Positions 1 to 8,716 of a stretch of DNA of 64,000 bases are shown piece by piece. The stretch is from Myroides odoratus DSM 2801. GTDB taxonomy: Bacteria > Bacteroidota > Bacteroidia > Flavobacteriales > Flavobacteriaceae. The DNA lies in contig NZ_CM001437.1 of the NCBI RefSeq assembly GCF_000243275.1, positions 1,140,175-1,204,174 of the forward strand, given 5' to 3'. The number at the start of each line of letters is the position of its first letter. The first letter of the stretch is position 1. The notes beneath the pieces are model-generated. The model searched no databases and was not told where the DNA came from. It worked only from the letters and a program-made list of their open reading frames with translations. The translations under genes were made by a program, and so were the position numbers.

Positions 1-32
1 TCAGCTGCTCTAGCCAGCTGAGCTACACCGGC
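1..32 (-). tRNA. partial tRNA, probably a second tRNA-Thr
   Basis: These 32 bases are identical to the 5' half (acceptor, D arm, 5' side of the anticodon stem) of the complete tRNA-Thr at 72-145, and the five bases flanking the 5' end also match. The anticodon lies outside the window, so the identity is inferred from the match. The two genes are separated by about 40 bp and are probably cotranscribed from the promoter near 163-192. Confidence 0.75.
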
Positions 33-71
33 GACTCAAATTGTTTGCAATACTTAATCTTCAAAATTTTG

Positions 72-145
72 AGCCGATGGAGGGACTCGAACCCACGACC
101 TGCTGATTACAAATCAGCTGCTCTAGCCAGCTGAGCTACACCGGC
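72..145 (-). tRNA. tRNA-Thr (anticodon TGT)
   Basis: On the minus strand the gene starts GCCGGTGTAGCTC and ends CATCGGCT. The acceptor arms pair (GCCGGTG with CATCGGC, one G-T). The D arm carries GCTC/GAGC. The anticodon stem GCTGA/TCAGC encloses the loop TTTGTAA, giving anticodon TGT, which reads ACA (Thr). The T loop is TTCGAGT; the T stem has one apparent T-T mismatch. CCA is not encoded, as is usual in this group. Confidence 0.93.
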
Positions 146-162
146 GACTCATTTTTCGAGTG

Positions 163-192
163 CAAATATAACACGCTTTTTCAATCTTCCAA
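163..192 (-). promoter_or_regulatory. promoter of the tRNA-Thr cluster
   Basis: Read on the minus strand, TTG (192-190) is followed after 19 bp by TATATTTG (170-163), an exact match to the Bacteroidota TTG-N17-23-TAnnTTTG promoter. The expected start of transcription is about 10 bp before the tRNA 5' end. Confidence 0.7.
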
Positions 193-226
193 CTGATTCT
201 GCGTGTTTTTTTTCGCTTTATTTTAA

Positions 227-490
227 TTACAAGTTGTTTATTTTTTCAACTAATTGACCTGCAATATTTTCCAACTTTACAAAAACACCTTTAAAATGTG
301 CTTTTTTGTTTTCTACTCCTTTTGCATTGATGTCAACGATCAATTCGTCAAAACTTGTCAATGCTTCTTCAATCAAAGCAGATGTTTGCTCTGTAGCACC
401 ACCTGTTGTTAATTCGTGGATATAAATTGCTTCAATGATATCTCCCAATACTTGGTGAACATCTTTCTTAAGTCCTCTTACACTTGCCAT
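227..490 (-). CDS. small conserved-type hypothetical protein, 87 aa
   Basis: I do not recognise a named family. The 87-residue product is predicted soluble and largely helical, starting MASVRGLKKDVHQVLGDII, with no signal peptide, cysteine cluster or transmembrane segment. Compact uncharacterised helical proteins of this kind are common in Flavobacteriaceae. It has its own -7 box (TACTTTTG, 520-513) overlapping the 3' end region of manA, so it is probably transcribed separately. The intergenic stretch downstream carries the tRNA promoter. Function unknown; the ATG start at 490 is the only sensible one. Confidence 0.75.
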   Translation of the reverse strand: MASVRGLKKDVHQVLGDIIEAIYIHELTTGGATEQTSALIEEALTSFDELIVDINAKGVENKKAHFKGVFVKLENIAGQLVEKINNL

Positions 491-512
491 AATAATTTAT
501 TTAAATTTTAAA

Positions 513-520
513 CAAAAGTA
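513..520 (-). promoter_or_regulatory. -7 promoter box for the 227-490 gene
   Basis: TACTTTTG on the minus strand matches TAnnTTTG and lies 22 bp before the ATG at 490. No clear TTG -33 element is visible. Confidence 0.5.
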
Positions 521-546
521 CATATTATCTTTTCGATATCGGTGGT

Positions 547-1515
547 CTAATCGATATATATTTCTAACAACGTTGCATGACCAGTTGCAACTAAATTTTT
601 CACTGATGCAGGAATCAATACCGTTTGACCTTTCTTAATTCCACAGGTCAAAGTATTAATTTGAAGCTCACACGCCCCTTCTGTACAAACATAAAGGTAA
701 AAGCGATCTAATGGCTTCTCTATTTCATATCGTTCTGCTAAAGGGATTAAATTAACTGTAAAAAACGGACAAGAGACCACAAGGTTTGCTTGATTGATTT
801 CTTTCGTATACGAAAGTACAACCTGTTTTTTCTCGTAATTAATCGCTTCTAGCGCTAAATCTACGTGTAATTCTCGGGTTTGTCCTTCGCTATCGACCCT
901 ATCCCAATCATACACGCGATAAGTAATATCTGATGTTTGTTGGATTTCAGCAAGTAAAACTCCCCCTCCTATGGCATGAACAGTTCCCGTTTGTATAAAA
1001 AAAGCATCGCCTTTTTTTACGGGAATCTCATTTAAGATAGCAGGTAAAGTCTTGGTGTGTAAATGTTGTAAATAATCTTTTTGGGTCACCCCTTCTTTAA
1101 AATCAACCACCACTCTAGCACCAGGATCCGCTTGCATGACATACCACATTTCGGTTTTCCCCAAAGAGTTATGTCGTTCTCGCGCTAATTCATCATTGGG
1201 ATGCAACTGAATCGATAAATCCTCCTTTGCATCTAAAAACTTAAACAACAAAGGGAATTGATATCCAAAAGTCGATACAATATACGAACCTAAGATATCC
1301 TCTGGATAGTTTTTAATCAGTTCTTCTAAGCTTTGTCCTTTATAACCGCCATTGGAAACAAGGCTCACATTTTCTGGAACATTTGAAATTTCCCAGCTTT
1401 CTCCAATTGAATCAGAAATCTGCTGTTTATCTAAAACAGTATGTAATTTCTCCCCTCCCCAAATTCTATCTTTTAGGATGGGTTCAAACATCATTGGATA
1501 TGGTATAAAACTCAT
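547..1515 (-). CDS. manA: mannose-6-phosphate isomerase, class I
   Basis: This enzyme interconverts mannose-6-P and fructose-6-P in the cytosol, feeding GDP-mannose and surface sugar synthesis. It is a type I phosphomannose isomerase of the short (about 320 aa) bacterial form. The cupin metal ligands are visible in the motifs QLHPND, KTEMWY and TVHAIGGG, and the N-terminus reads FEPILKDRIWGG. The open frame extends to 1566, but I prefer the ATG at 1515 (product starting MSFIPYPMMFEP). It gives the usual family length, and a -7 box TACATTTG at 1585-1578 would put the upstream ATG almost at the transcription start. It follows the PTPS-like and idi genes on the same strand after a 95-bp gap that holds this promoter. 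Confidence 0.92.
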   Translation of the reverse strand: MSFIPYPMMFEPILKDRIWGGEKLHTVLDKQQISDSIGESWEISNVPENVSLVSNGGYKGQSLEELIKNYPEDILGSYIVSTFGYQFPLLFKFLDAKEDLSIQLHPNDELARERHNSLGKTEMWYVMQADPGARVVVDFKEGVTQKDYLQHLHTKTLPAILNEIPVKKGDAFFIQTGTVHAIGGGVLLAEIQQTSDITYRVYDWDRVDSEGQTRELHVDLALEAINYEKKQVVLSYTKEINQANLVVSCPFFTVNLIPLAERYEIEKPLDRFYLYVCTEGACELQINTLTCGIKKGQTVLIPASVKNLVATGHATLLEIYID

Positions 1516-1577
1516 AGGCTTAACTTCTTCCTCATTTTGCAGCAGTCCACAGAAGGAACACTGCATAAAACAAGACG

Positions 1578-1585
1578 CAAATGTA
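1578..1585 (-). promoter_or_regulatory. -7 promoter box for manA
   Basis: TACATTTG on the minus strand matches TAnnTTTG. It predicts transcription from about 1572 and so supports the manA start codon at 1515 over the one at 1566. No good -33 TTG is seen. Confidence 0.45.
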
Positions 1586-1610
1586 CAACTTTTAATGAAT
1601 ACTAAGTATG

Positions 1611-2027
1611 TTAAATCCCTTCCCCTTTAAAAGTTACAAAGTTTCTAGAAGTTTCATACAAAACCACCTCTAAATCTTTATCTTTATCAATAAAAGGTCT
1701 TAATTTTTGCCAAATCACTACCGCAATATACTCCGCAGTAGGGATTAGGTTTTTGAATTCTACAACATCCAAGTTAAGGTTCTTGTGATCGAAAGCTTCT
1801 TCAATCTCCGATTTTATCAAATCAGACAAGATTTTCAAATCCATCACAAATCCTGTTTCAGGATCAACTTCTCCCGTTACATGGACGATTAATTCGTAAT
1901 TGTGTCCGTGAAAATTAGGGTTATTACACTTGCCAAATACAGTCTGATTTTGCTCTTCCGACCAATCTGGACGATGTAAGCGATGTGCTGCATTAAAATG
2001 TGCTTTACGGCTAACTGTTAATCTCAT
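1611..2027 (-). CDS. 6-pyruvoyl-tetrahydropterin synthase / QueD-family enzyme
   Basis: The 138-residue product belongs to the PTPS/QueD family, which acts on dihydroneopterin triphosphate to make either 6-pyruvoyl- or 6-carboxy-tetrahydropterin (queuosine route). Zinc ligands are AAHRLH near residue 14 and FHGHNY near residue 41. The motif GKCNNPNFHGHNY has the C-x5-HGH spacing I associate with eukaryote-type PTPS, rather than the C-x3-HGH of E. coli QueD. Which product it makes cannot be decided here. The start at 2027 lies 6 bp after the idi stop, so the two are cotranscribed, although the pathways are not obviously related. Confidence 0.85.
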   Translation of the reverse strand: MRLTVSRKAHFNAAHRLHRPDWSEEQNQTVFGKCNNPNFHGHNYELIVHVTGEVDPETGFVMDLKILSDLIKSEIEEAFDHKNLNLDVVEFKNLIPTAEYIAVVIWQKLRPFIDKDKDLEVVLYETSRNFVTFKGEGI

Positions 2028-2033
2028 GATGTC

Positions 2034-2561
2034 TTAGATTTTATGTGCTTCGATATGCGGGTAAAACTTAGCAAAAATAATCTTAAACCAAGCAGTATAC
2101 AATTGAGGATTCACTTCCATGTCATTTTTTACCTCTTCAATTCCCATCCATTTCCACGCTTCTACTTCTTCAGGGTTTATTGTAGGTTCTCCATTATAAT
2201 ATCCCACCATCACATGATCAAATTCATGTTCCGTTAGTCCATTGTCAAAAGGCGCTTTATAGATGAAGTGAAAAACATCTTTCAATTCTACTTCAAACCC
2301 CATTTCTTCTCTCAATCGACGCGCTCCGGCTTCGATATTGGTCTCCCCAACTCTTTGATGACTACAACAAGTGTTTGCCCATAATAAAGGTGAGTGATAC
2401 TTCTCCGCTGCGCGTTGTTGTAACATGATTTCATTTTTGTCATTAAAAATGAATACAGAAAACGCTCTATGCAACAAAGCTTTTTCATGAGCCTCTTGTT
2501 TGCCCATGGTACCTACTTGTTCATCTTGCTCATTAACTAAAATCACTTGCTCTTCAATCAT
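2034..2561 (-). CDS. idi: isopentenyl-diphosphate delta-isomerase, type I
   Basis: Catalyses IPP to DMAPP isomerisation for isoprenoid and menaquinone synthesis. The Nudix-fold protein has the type I hallmarks: the Cys-containing motif WANTCCSHQR with the active-site Cys and His, GARRLREEMGFE (Nudix-like helix), and the EHEFDHVMVG metal and base residues. The open frame runs up to 2645, but the ATG at 2561 (MIEEQVILVNEQ) gives the normal length of about 175 aa, and a strong promoter at 2618-2588 lies inside the longer frame. It is first in a short operon with the PTPS-like gene. Confidence 0.93.
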   Translation of the reverse strand: MIEEQVILVNEQDEQVGTMGKQEAHEKALLHRAFSVFIFNDKNEIMLQQRAAEKYHSPLLWANTCCSHQRVGETNIEAGARRLREEMGFEVELKDVFHFIYKAPFDNGLTEHEFDHVMVGYYNGEPTINPEEVEAWKWMGIEEVKNDMEVNPQLYTAWFKIIFAKFYPHIEAHKI

Positions 2562-2587
2562 ACCTAGTTTCAAATTTATTTCACTTC

Positions 2588-2618
2588 CAAAAGTACAAAA
2601 AACAAAATAGGAAACCAA
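2588..2618 (-). promoter_or_regulatory. promoter of idi
   Basis: TTG (2618-2616), 20-bp spacer, TACTTTTG (2595-2588) on the minus strand: a full match to the flavobacterial consensus. The predicted start near 2581 gives a leader of about 20 nt to the ATG at 2561. Confidence 0.7.
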
Positions 2619-2702
2619 TGCTCTCAAGGAGTTTAAAAATTGCATTTTTACTTTGATGCTTTCTAAAGATTACTGAAATTCCGTACTTCCGCACATTTTA
2701 TT

Positions 2703-2710
2703 TACCTTTG
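2703..2710 (+). promoter_or_regulatory. -7 promoter box for the 2728-2967 gene
   Basis: TACCTTTG lies 17 bp before the ATG at 2728; no obvious -33 TTG. It makes the upstream GTG at 2719 an unlikely start. Confidence 0.5.
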
Positions 2711-2727
2711 TTTCTTTTGTGAGACCT

Positions 2728-2967
2728 ATGGAAAGATTAATCAAACTCATTTGGGATTTTCGCGGCCCTGATGCTGAAAAAATAGCAAATCATCACGTGA
2801 TTCATTTACGCGAATTTGTCGCTATGGAAAAACTACCATTAACCCTTATAGACAAGCAAGTACTAAGTGATGTACACAGCATTGCTTATCTCGTTGTTAA
2901 CGATGAACAGATGCGTACCTTGAGGGATGTATTAAAACCACATCGAGGAGAATTATACGAGCAATAA
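2728..2967 (+). CDS. small hypothetical protein, 79 aa
   Basis: Not assigned to a named family. The product starts MERLIKLIWDFRGPDAEKIA and is a compact soluble protein. Several His residues occur early (NHHVIHLREF), and the C-terminal half is charged and helical. There is no signal peptide. An in-frame GTG at 2719 would add three residues; the ATG at 2728 fits the -7 box at 2703-2710 better. It is a single-gene unit ended by a shared hairpin terminator with the convergent S41 peptidase gene. Confidence 0.7.
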   Translation: MERLIKLIWDFRGPDAEKIANHHVIHLREFVAMEKLPLTLIDKQVLSDVHSIAYLVVNDEQMRTLRDVLKPHRGELYEQ

Positions 2968-2968
2968 A

Positions 2969-2996
2969 AAAAACCTAGGTAATCACCTAGGTTTTT
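2969..2996. terminator. bidirectional terminator
   Basis: Perfect hairpin AAAAACCTAGGT - aatc - ACCTAGGTTTTT with A/T runs on both sides, between the ends of two convergent genes. Confidence 0.85.
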
Positions 2997-2999
2997 CTA

Positions 3000-5234
3000 T
3001 TACTTTTCTCCGTTATTAATCAATTCTATTGCTTTTTCTAACACTTCATCCTTACCTTCTTTAATCCCTTGTATCGTTGGTTGAACAACAACATCTGGGA
3101 CAATACCAACACGTTGGGTTTCTGTACCATCTGGATAATAAACGCCGATACCTGAAATCATAGTTGACAATCCTCCAGGCAGATAAAAACTAGACACATT
3201 CCCATCGGCACCAGCTGTTGTACTTCCTACAATCGTTGTATTTTTTCCTGCTCTAAAAGCCATAGCGGTGTATTCCGCTTGACTTTGGGAATATTCATTT
3301 ATCAATACGACTAATTTACCTTTATACTGTTCCTCATCCTTTGGAATTTCATACAATGGAGTAAAATTGAACGCTCCAGGGTTATTGATATCAACTTTGG
3401 TAAACTTGACAAATGGCGTTGCTTTATCTACAAACCACCCGCCTAAATCAAACACTGCAAAAGCAGAAGGATAATTTCGAATATCCACAATAATTCCTTT
3501 CGTGTCTTTGAAGGCGCGTTTTATTTCTGGCATATCTTCTACTTTAATATTAGCTAAAGTTACATAACCAATATTGTCATTCAGCAACTTGAAGCTCCTT
3601 TGTTGTTCATCTACTTTATACCAATGATATCGATTCAGTTTTCCTTTTGGATACAACACAACATCTATTTGCTTTGTTTGCCCCTCTGTTTGATAACTAA
3701 TCGACACGTAAGGATTTGATGAACGCAATACATTTTCTGCTATATCTCTCAAACGTGCTGCTTCATTGGAAGCAGGATAATAACTGCGCAAGCGATTGAT
3801 TAGAGAATCAATGGTTTCCCCATTAATATGTGTGATTACATCACCTATTTTCACCCGTGCTTCTTCTGCTAATTCAGGGTTATAATAATCAACAACTACC
3901 AATTGACCTTCAATAAACCTTACCTTGAAAGGTGCAAAATTACCTCCTTGCGCTTCATAAAACTTATCTCCTCCACCCCATAAATTAGCATGAGTATCTT
4001 GAATTTCACCAATGAGCTGAATTGCTGCAAGCTCATATTCTAACTCATTTTTTGCTTTCAGGAATTTAGGAATGTATTCTTTTAAGACTAATCCCCATGT
4101 TTTATCAGTCAAATGCTTATTAGGAAAAAAGTATTCAATCATATTCCAATACTTGTAAACAGCTAATAATCTATAACCATCATCTGGATAAGGCATATTG
4201 TCATAGGTCTTTTCATTGGTAAAACGCGGATTCTCCGCATTAGGTTCAAGCCCTACATAATAATGTTCTCCTTGATTTCTATTTTTATACAAATTCTGAA
4301 GAGCTTTTTGCAACTCTTGTGATGCATCAAACTGTTTAATCCAAGATAAATCTGGTCTTAAAAAAGCTTCCTTAGCGGTTGGTGTACAAGTTTTACACTG
4401 CTGTAATTTACCATATTTTGCCATCCACGAAACTAGTAACTCATCTCTTTCCTTGATGTTCTTCACTTTTAAGTAGTCTGGCAATAAACGAAATAATTCA
4501 TAATCCCAGTTGTAATTGCCTTTCGCAACTTCTGGATGATAGTATTTAATTGCTCCCCATAATTTTCCTAATAATTCCAAATTAGAAATTACTTGTTCCG
4601 ATAAATCCGAAATTTCAATTGTAGAGCCATCATTAAATTCCTTGTCTAGATCAGCGGGTAATTGTTCTCTTTCGAACACTTCTAAGGTTGGATCGTCTAG
4701 AGTTTTACCATCAATAGTCACCGTAAGATTGTCTAGCCACATTTTTCCATTTCCTACTAACAATCCTCCCAAGACAATTTGATCTGTTTGCTCAGGCGAT
4801 AAGGGCAGTATAATTTCATAAGCTGTCCAATCCGTAGTCCCTTTCACTCCCTTATCAAACATATTATCGAACCCCACCTCAGGATCGATACGCACCCATA
4901 ATCCTGCGTATCCTTCCGCAACATTTTCTGTTTTCATGTAACCTGCTAAGCGGATTTCTTTCCCCTTATAATTAGCAGGTAAAGAAATAGCTAAAGCTTT
5001 AAATCCTTCTTCTTTTGATGTACTTTCAAGCACAACAGCATAATGCCCGCTTTTCACATGAACTGAATCCATGTATATTTTATACTCTTCATTCCCCATC
5101 GTACTCCAATGTAAGGGAAATCCTTTTTCGACCTGTTCAAAATCAAGATTGAGTTCTTGTAGTGATGTTTTTTGCGCATAACTAATGCTACAAAACAACA
5201 AAACCGCAAACACACTTTGTTTTATTTTATTCAT
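3000..5234 (-). CDS. secreted S41-family peptidase with N-terminal beta-sandwich domain
   Basis: The 744-residue product begins with a Sec signal peptide (about residues 1-20, cleaved after SYA). A beta-rich region to about 180 resembles carbohydrate-binding-type sandwich domains. A helical linker, a PDZ-like segment (IGDVITHINGE) and a C-terminal S41 protease fold follow. The likely nucleophile is the second Ser of EYSQSQAE, near residue 651. The next motif is TTAGADGN rather than the FGKG bearing the catalytic Lys of Ctp proteases, so it looks closer to the tricorn-core/S41 group that uses a Ser-His/Glu arrangement. A CKTC pair occurs near residue 280. Substrate unknown; periplasmic or surface location inferred. 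It is monocistronic and shares its terminator with the convergent small gene. Confidence 0.85.
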   Translation of the reverse strand: MNKIKQSVFAVLLFCSISYAQKTSLQELNLDFEQVEKGFPLHWSTMGNEEYKIYMDSVHVKSGHYAVVLESTSKEEGFKALAISLPANYKGKEIRLAGYMKTENVAEGYAGLWVRIDPEVGFDNMFDKGVKGTTDWTAYEIILPLSPEQTDQIVLGGLLVGNGKMWLDNLTVTIDGKTLDDPTLEVFEREQLPADLDKEFNDGSTIEISDLSEQVISNLELLGKLWGAIKYYHPEVAKGNYNWDYELFRLLPDYLKVKNIKERDELLVSWMAKYGKLQQCKTCTPTAKEAFLRPDLSWIKQFDASQELQKALQNLYKNRNQGEHYYVGLEPNAENPRFTNEKTYDNMPYPDDGYRLLAVYKYWNMIEYFFPNKHLTDKTWGLVLKEYIPKFLKAKNELEYELAAIQLIGEIQDTHANLWGGGDKFYEAQGGNFAPFKVRFIEGQLVVVDYYNPELAEEARVKIGDVITHINGETIDSLINRLRSYYPASNEAARLRDIAENVLRSSNPYVSISYQTEGQTKQIDVVLYPKGKLNRYHWYKVDEQQRSFKLLNDNIGYVTLANIKVEDMPEIKRAFKDTKGIIVDIRNYPSAFAVFDLGGWFVDKATPFVKFTKVDINNPGAFNFTPLYEIPKDEEQYKGKLVVLINEYSQSQAEYTAMAFRAGKNTTIVGSTTAGADGNVSSFYLPGGLSTMISGIGVYYPDGTETQRVGIVPDVVVQPTIQGIKEGKDEVLEKAIELINNGEK

Positions 5235-5387
5235 TTATTTATTATTAATTATTATTTTATCCCCATACTATTAACCAAAAACACCACATGATCAATTAAG
5301 CTAAAATAAAAAACAAAAAAACAACGACTTCTCTTTTTGCGAATAATTAACATAATTTATTATTTGCCTCTTCAATTTTTTGGGCAC

Positions 5388-5421
5388 AAAAAAATCCAGA
5401 AAGAATATTCTCTCTGGATTT
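5388..5421 (-). terminator. recQ terminator
   Basis: On the minus strand AAATCCAGA - loop - TCTGGATTT is followed by a run of T, about 38 bp after the recQ stop. Confidence 0.75.
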
Positions 5422-5459
5422 CATATAACTAATCGAATAGATGTAAAAAAATCTTATTC

Positions 5460-7655
5460 TTAATTTGCTTCTTTTGTAATAAACTGAATGCGCATTAATC
5501 GCAATTCTTCCGTATCATATTCACCATCAAATTCGGCCATTGCGGTTTTAATATTATCAGATTCCGAATCCATGAAGTAATCGTAGATTTCTTCTTGTTG
5601 ATCTTCATCTAATACTTCATCCAACCAATAATCGATATTCAATTTAGTTCCGGAATATACGATTTGCTCCATTTCTTTCAATAGGGCATCCATATCCAAT
5701 CCTTTTGCTTTCGCAATATCGTCCAAAGACAATTTACGATCGACACTTTGAATAATATAAAGTTTCAAAGCAGAATTAGCTCCTGTAGATTTTACGACTA
5801 AATCATCTGGTCGGATAATATCGTTTTCTTCTACGTAATTTTTAATTGCATCAACAAAATCTTTCCCAAACTTTTTCGCCTTTCCATCACTCACTCCAAT
5901 GATGTTTGCCATTTCCTCTAATGTAATTGGATATTTCAAGCACATCTCTTCTAAAGAAGGGTCTTGAAAAACAACAAAAGGAGGAACACCAGCTTTTTTG
6001 GCTACTTTCTTACGTAAATCTTTTAAGAGATTAATTAGCACTTGATCAATAACAAGTTCTGTTCTTGGCGCATCATTTTCAACCGCAGTATCTCCATCAG
6101 CATATTCGTGATCTTCCGTCATCAAGAAAGAAACAGGAGCTGAGATGAAACGTTCCCCTAGTTCTGTCAATTTCAAAACACCGTAAGATTCAATATCTTT
6201 TTTGAGATACCCCGCTACGTTTGCTTGTCTAATTAAAGCCAACCAAAAACGCTCGTCTTGATTTTTTCCAGAACCAAAAAATGCTTGTGTATCTGTTTTG
6301 TTTACCTTCAACAAAGCGTTCAACTTTCCTAAGAGTACAAATACAATTTCTTTGGTTTTGTATACTTGTTTTGTTTCGCTAATAATCTTCAGTACATTTT
6401 GAAGTTCATCTTTGGCTTCACTTTTCTTTTTCGGATTGCGAACATTATCATCCATATCTGCTCCATCTCCATGTACTTCGTCAAATTCTTCTCCAAAATA
6501 ATGCAGTAAAAATTTGCGTCTTGACATCGATGTTTCAGCATAAGCGACTACTTCTTGCAGCAAGGCAATTCCGATTTCTTGTTCCGCAATTGGCTTCCCA
6601 GCCATGAACTTTTCTAATTTCTCAATATCTTTATACGAGTAATACGCCAAGCACCATCCTTCTCCACCATCTCGTCCAGCTCGTCCCGTTTCTTGGTAAT
6701 AGCTCTCTAATGACTTTGGAATATCGTGATGAATAACATAACGTACATCGGGTTTATCAATTCCCATACCGAAAGCAATCGTCGCCACAACCACATCGAC
6801 ATCTTCCATTAAGAACATATCTTGGTGTTTGGCTCTAGTTTTAGCATCTAACCCTGCATGATAGGGAACAGCGCTAATTCCATTTACTTGCAATACATTG
6901 GCAATTTCTTCTACTTTTTTTCTACTTAAGCAATAAATCACACCTGATTTTCCTTTTCGCTGCTTAATAAAGCGAATAATATCACTCTCAATGTTTTTCG
7001 TTTTGGGTTTAATCTCATAGTATAGATTGGGTCTATTAAATGAGGCTTTAAAAACATTAGCGTTGGGAATTTCGAGGTTTTTCAGAATATCCTCTTGTAC
7101 TTTGGGTGTAGCGGTAGCTGTTAGTCCAATAATGGGGATATCGCCTAATTGTCGGATGATATTCCTTAGATTTCTATACTCTGGTCTAAAGTCATGCCCC
7201 CATTCTGAGATACAGTGTGCTTCATCAATAGCGACGAAAGACAGTTTTACCTCTTGCAAGAAGTTGACATACTCTTCTTTGGTTAGTGATTCTGGGGCTA
7301 CATATAACAATTTTGTTATTCCTTGCTTAATATCTTCTTTTACCTGGTTTACTTCCGTTTTGGTCAAAGAGGAGTTTAAAACATGGGCAATTCCTTGCTC
7401 TGTAGACAAGCTGCGAATAGCATCAACTTGATTTTTCATCAGAGCGATCAACGGAGAAACAACAATAGCTGTCCCGTCTAAAACCAATGCAGGTAATTGA
7501 TAGCAAAGTGATTTACCACCACCTGTAGGCATAATCACAAATGTATTGTGCCCGGAGATAATACTTTTCACCACGTCTTCTTGAAGACCCTTAAATTGGG
7601 AAAAGCCAAAAAATCTCTTTAACTCTTTGTGCAAGTCAATTTCAATTGATTTCAT
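5460..7655 (-). CDS. recQ: ATP-dependent DNA helicase RecQ
   Basis: 3'-5' superfamily 2 helicase for recombination and replication-fork repair. Walker A is MPTGGGKS (residues 42-49), the Walker B/DEAH box is at 144-147, followed by the aromatic-rich loop CISEWGHDFRPEYR. Motif VI is QETGRAGRDG. An HRDC domain is evident at roughly 530-610 (RTELVIDQVLINLLKDLR onward). The region after RRKFLLHYFGEEF (about 378-400), where most RecQ proteins place the zinc-binding cysteines, has no cysteine at all and is acidic instead. Length (731 aa) is above E. coli RecQ because of the C-terminal extension. It is divergent from kdsD. Confidence 0.96.
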   Translation of the reverse strand: MKSIEIDLHKELKRFFGFSQFKGLQEDVVKSIISGHNTFVIMPTGGGKSLCYQLPALVLDGTAIVVSPLIALMKNQVDAIRSLSTEQGIAHVLNSSLTKTEVNQVKEDIKQGITKLLYVAPESLTKEEYVNFLQEVKLSFVAIDEAHCISEWGHDFRPEYRNLRNIIRQLGDIPIIGLTATATPKVQEDILKNLEIPNANVFKASFNRPNLYYEIKPKTKNIESDIIRFIKQRKGKSGVIYCLSRKKVEEIANVLQVNGISAVPYHAGLDAKTRAKHQDMFLMEDVDVVVATIAFGMGIDKPDVRYVIHHDIPKSLESYYQETGRAGRDGGEGWCLAYYSYKDIEKLEKFMAGKPIAEQEIGIALLQEVVAYAETSMSRRKFLLHYFGEEFDEVHGDGADMDDNVRNPKKKSEAKDELQNVLKIISETKQVYKTKEIVFVLLGKLNALLKVNKTDTQAFFGSGKNQDERFWLALIRQANVAGYLKKDIESYGVLKLTELGERFISAPVSFLMTEDHEYADGDTAVENDAPRTELVIDQVLINLLKDLRKKVAKKAGVPPFVVFQDPSLEEMCLKYPITLEEMANIIGVSDGKAKKFGKDFVDAIKNYVEENDIIRPDDLVVKSTGANSALKLYIIQSVDRKLSLDDIAKAKGLDMDALLKEMEQIVYSGTKLNIDYWLDEVLDEDQQEEIYDYFMDSESDNIKTAMAEFDGEYDTEELRLMRIQFITKEAN

Positions 7656-7678
7656 TTAATTTTGTATGGTATTTTACA

Positions 7679-7686
7679 TAAATTTG
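7679..7686 (+). promoter_or_regulatory. -7 promoter box for kdsD-tatC-lptB
   Basis: TAAATTTG matches TAnnTTTG. TTG at 7662-7664 is only 14 bp upstream, so the -33 element is doubtful. Transcription from about 7692 excludes the ATG at 7666 as the kdsD start. Confidence 0.5.
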
Positions 7687-7746
7687 CAGTACCTAAAGAT
7701 ACTAATTTTCTTTGGTGCAATCCTAATATTTAACATTCTAGTCATT

Positions 7747-8712
7747 TTGAATACACATACCACCATATTAGAGCGAGCAAAAAAAACTTTACTATCTGAA
7801 AGTGAAAGCATTAAAAAGCTCATCGACTACCTAACGGAAGACTTTCCAGATGCTGTACAAGCCATTTTAAACTGCAAGGGACGCGTAGTTGTAACAGGGA
7901 TTGGAAAAAGTGCGTTAATCGGAAGTAAGATTGTCGCAACATTCAACTCTACGGGGACTCCATCTCTCTTCATGCATGCAGCAGAAGCGGTTCACGGAGA
8001 TTTGGGGTTACTTCAGCCCAATGATTGTGTGATTTGCATTTCCAATAGTGGAAATAGTCCTGAAATAAAAGTATTGACTCCCCTACTTAAGCGCTTTGGC
8101 AATACCCTTATCGCCATAACCGCAAATGAAACTTCATTTTTAGGGAAAAATGCAGATTATGTTTTACTATCAAAAGTAGACAGAGAAGCAGACCCAAACA
8201 ACTTAGCTCCGATGGATAGCACAACAGCTCAATTAGCATTAGGCGATGCATTAGCGGCTTGTTTAATTGAATGTAGAAACTTCACAACCAATGATTTTGC
8301 CCTATATCACCCAGGAGGTGCCTTAGGAAAGAAACTGCTTTTATTGGTCAAAGATATCTTAAACAATCAAAACAAACCAATGGTTTCACCAACCTCTTCG
8401 ATTAAAGATGTAATCGTAGAAATCTCGCAAAAACGACTGGGTGTAACGGCTGTAATTGATAATAATACGTTAATTGGCATTATTACAGATGGTGATTTGC
8501 GCAGAATGTTACAAAATAATACTAGTTTTGAAACCATCCAAGCAAAAGATATCATGAGTGCGAATCCGAAAACCATTGAATCAGATCAATTGGTTTCTCA
8601 AGCCTTATCGATATTAGAAGACAATTCAATTACCCAATTAATTGTAACTCAAGCTGGAGAATATCAAGGTATTATCCATTTACACGACATTTTAAAAGAA
8701 GGAATAGTATAA
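7747..8712 (+). CDS. kdsD: arabinose-5-phosphate isomerase (KpsF/GutQ family)
   Basis: Converts ribulose-5-P to arabinose-5-P, the first step of KDO synthesis for lipopolysaccharide. An N-terminal SIS domain (VVTGIGKSALIGSKIVATF; MHAAEAVHGDLG) is followed by two CBS domains at the C-terminus. The ATG at 7666 would add a hydrophobic stretch foreign to the family and would precede the -7 box at 7679. The TTG at 7747, giving (M)NTHTTILERAKKTLLSES, fits the family N-terminus and is my choice, though another non-ATG start nearby is possible. It heads an operon with tatC (4-bp gap) and lptB, a sensible envelope-biogenesis set. Confidence 0.88.
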   Translation: MNTHTTILERAKKTLLSESESIKKLIDYLTEDFPDAVQAILNCKGRVVVTGIGKSALIGSKIVATFNSTGTPSLFMHAAEAVHGDLGLLQPNDCVICISNSGNSPEIKVLTPLLKRFGNTLIAITANETSFLGKNADYVLLSKVDREADPNNLAPMDSTTAQLALGDALAACLIECRNFTTNDFALYHPGGALGKKLLLLVKDILNNQNKPMVSPTSSIKDVIVEISQKRLGVTAVIDNNTLIGIITDGDLRRMLQNNTSFETIQAKDIMSANPKTIESDQLVSQALSILEDNSITQLIVTQAGEYQGIIHLHDILKEGIV

Positions 8713-8716
8713 CAAA

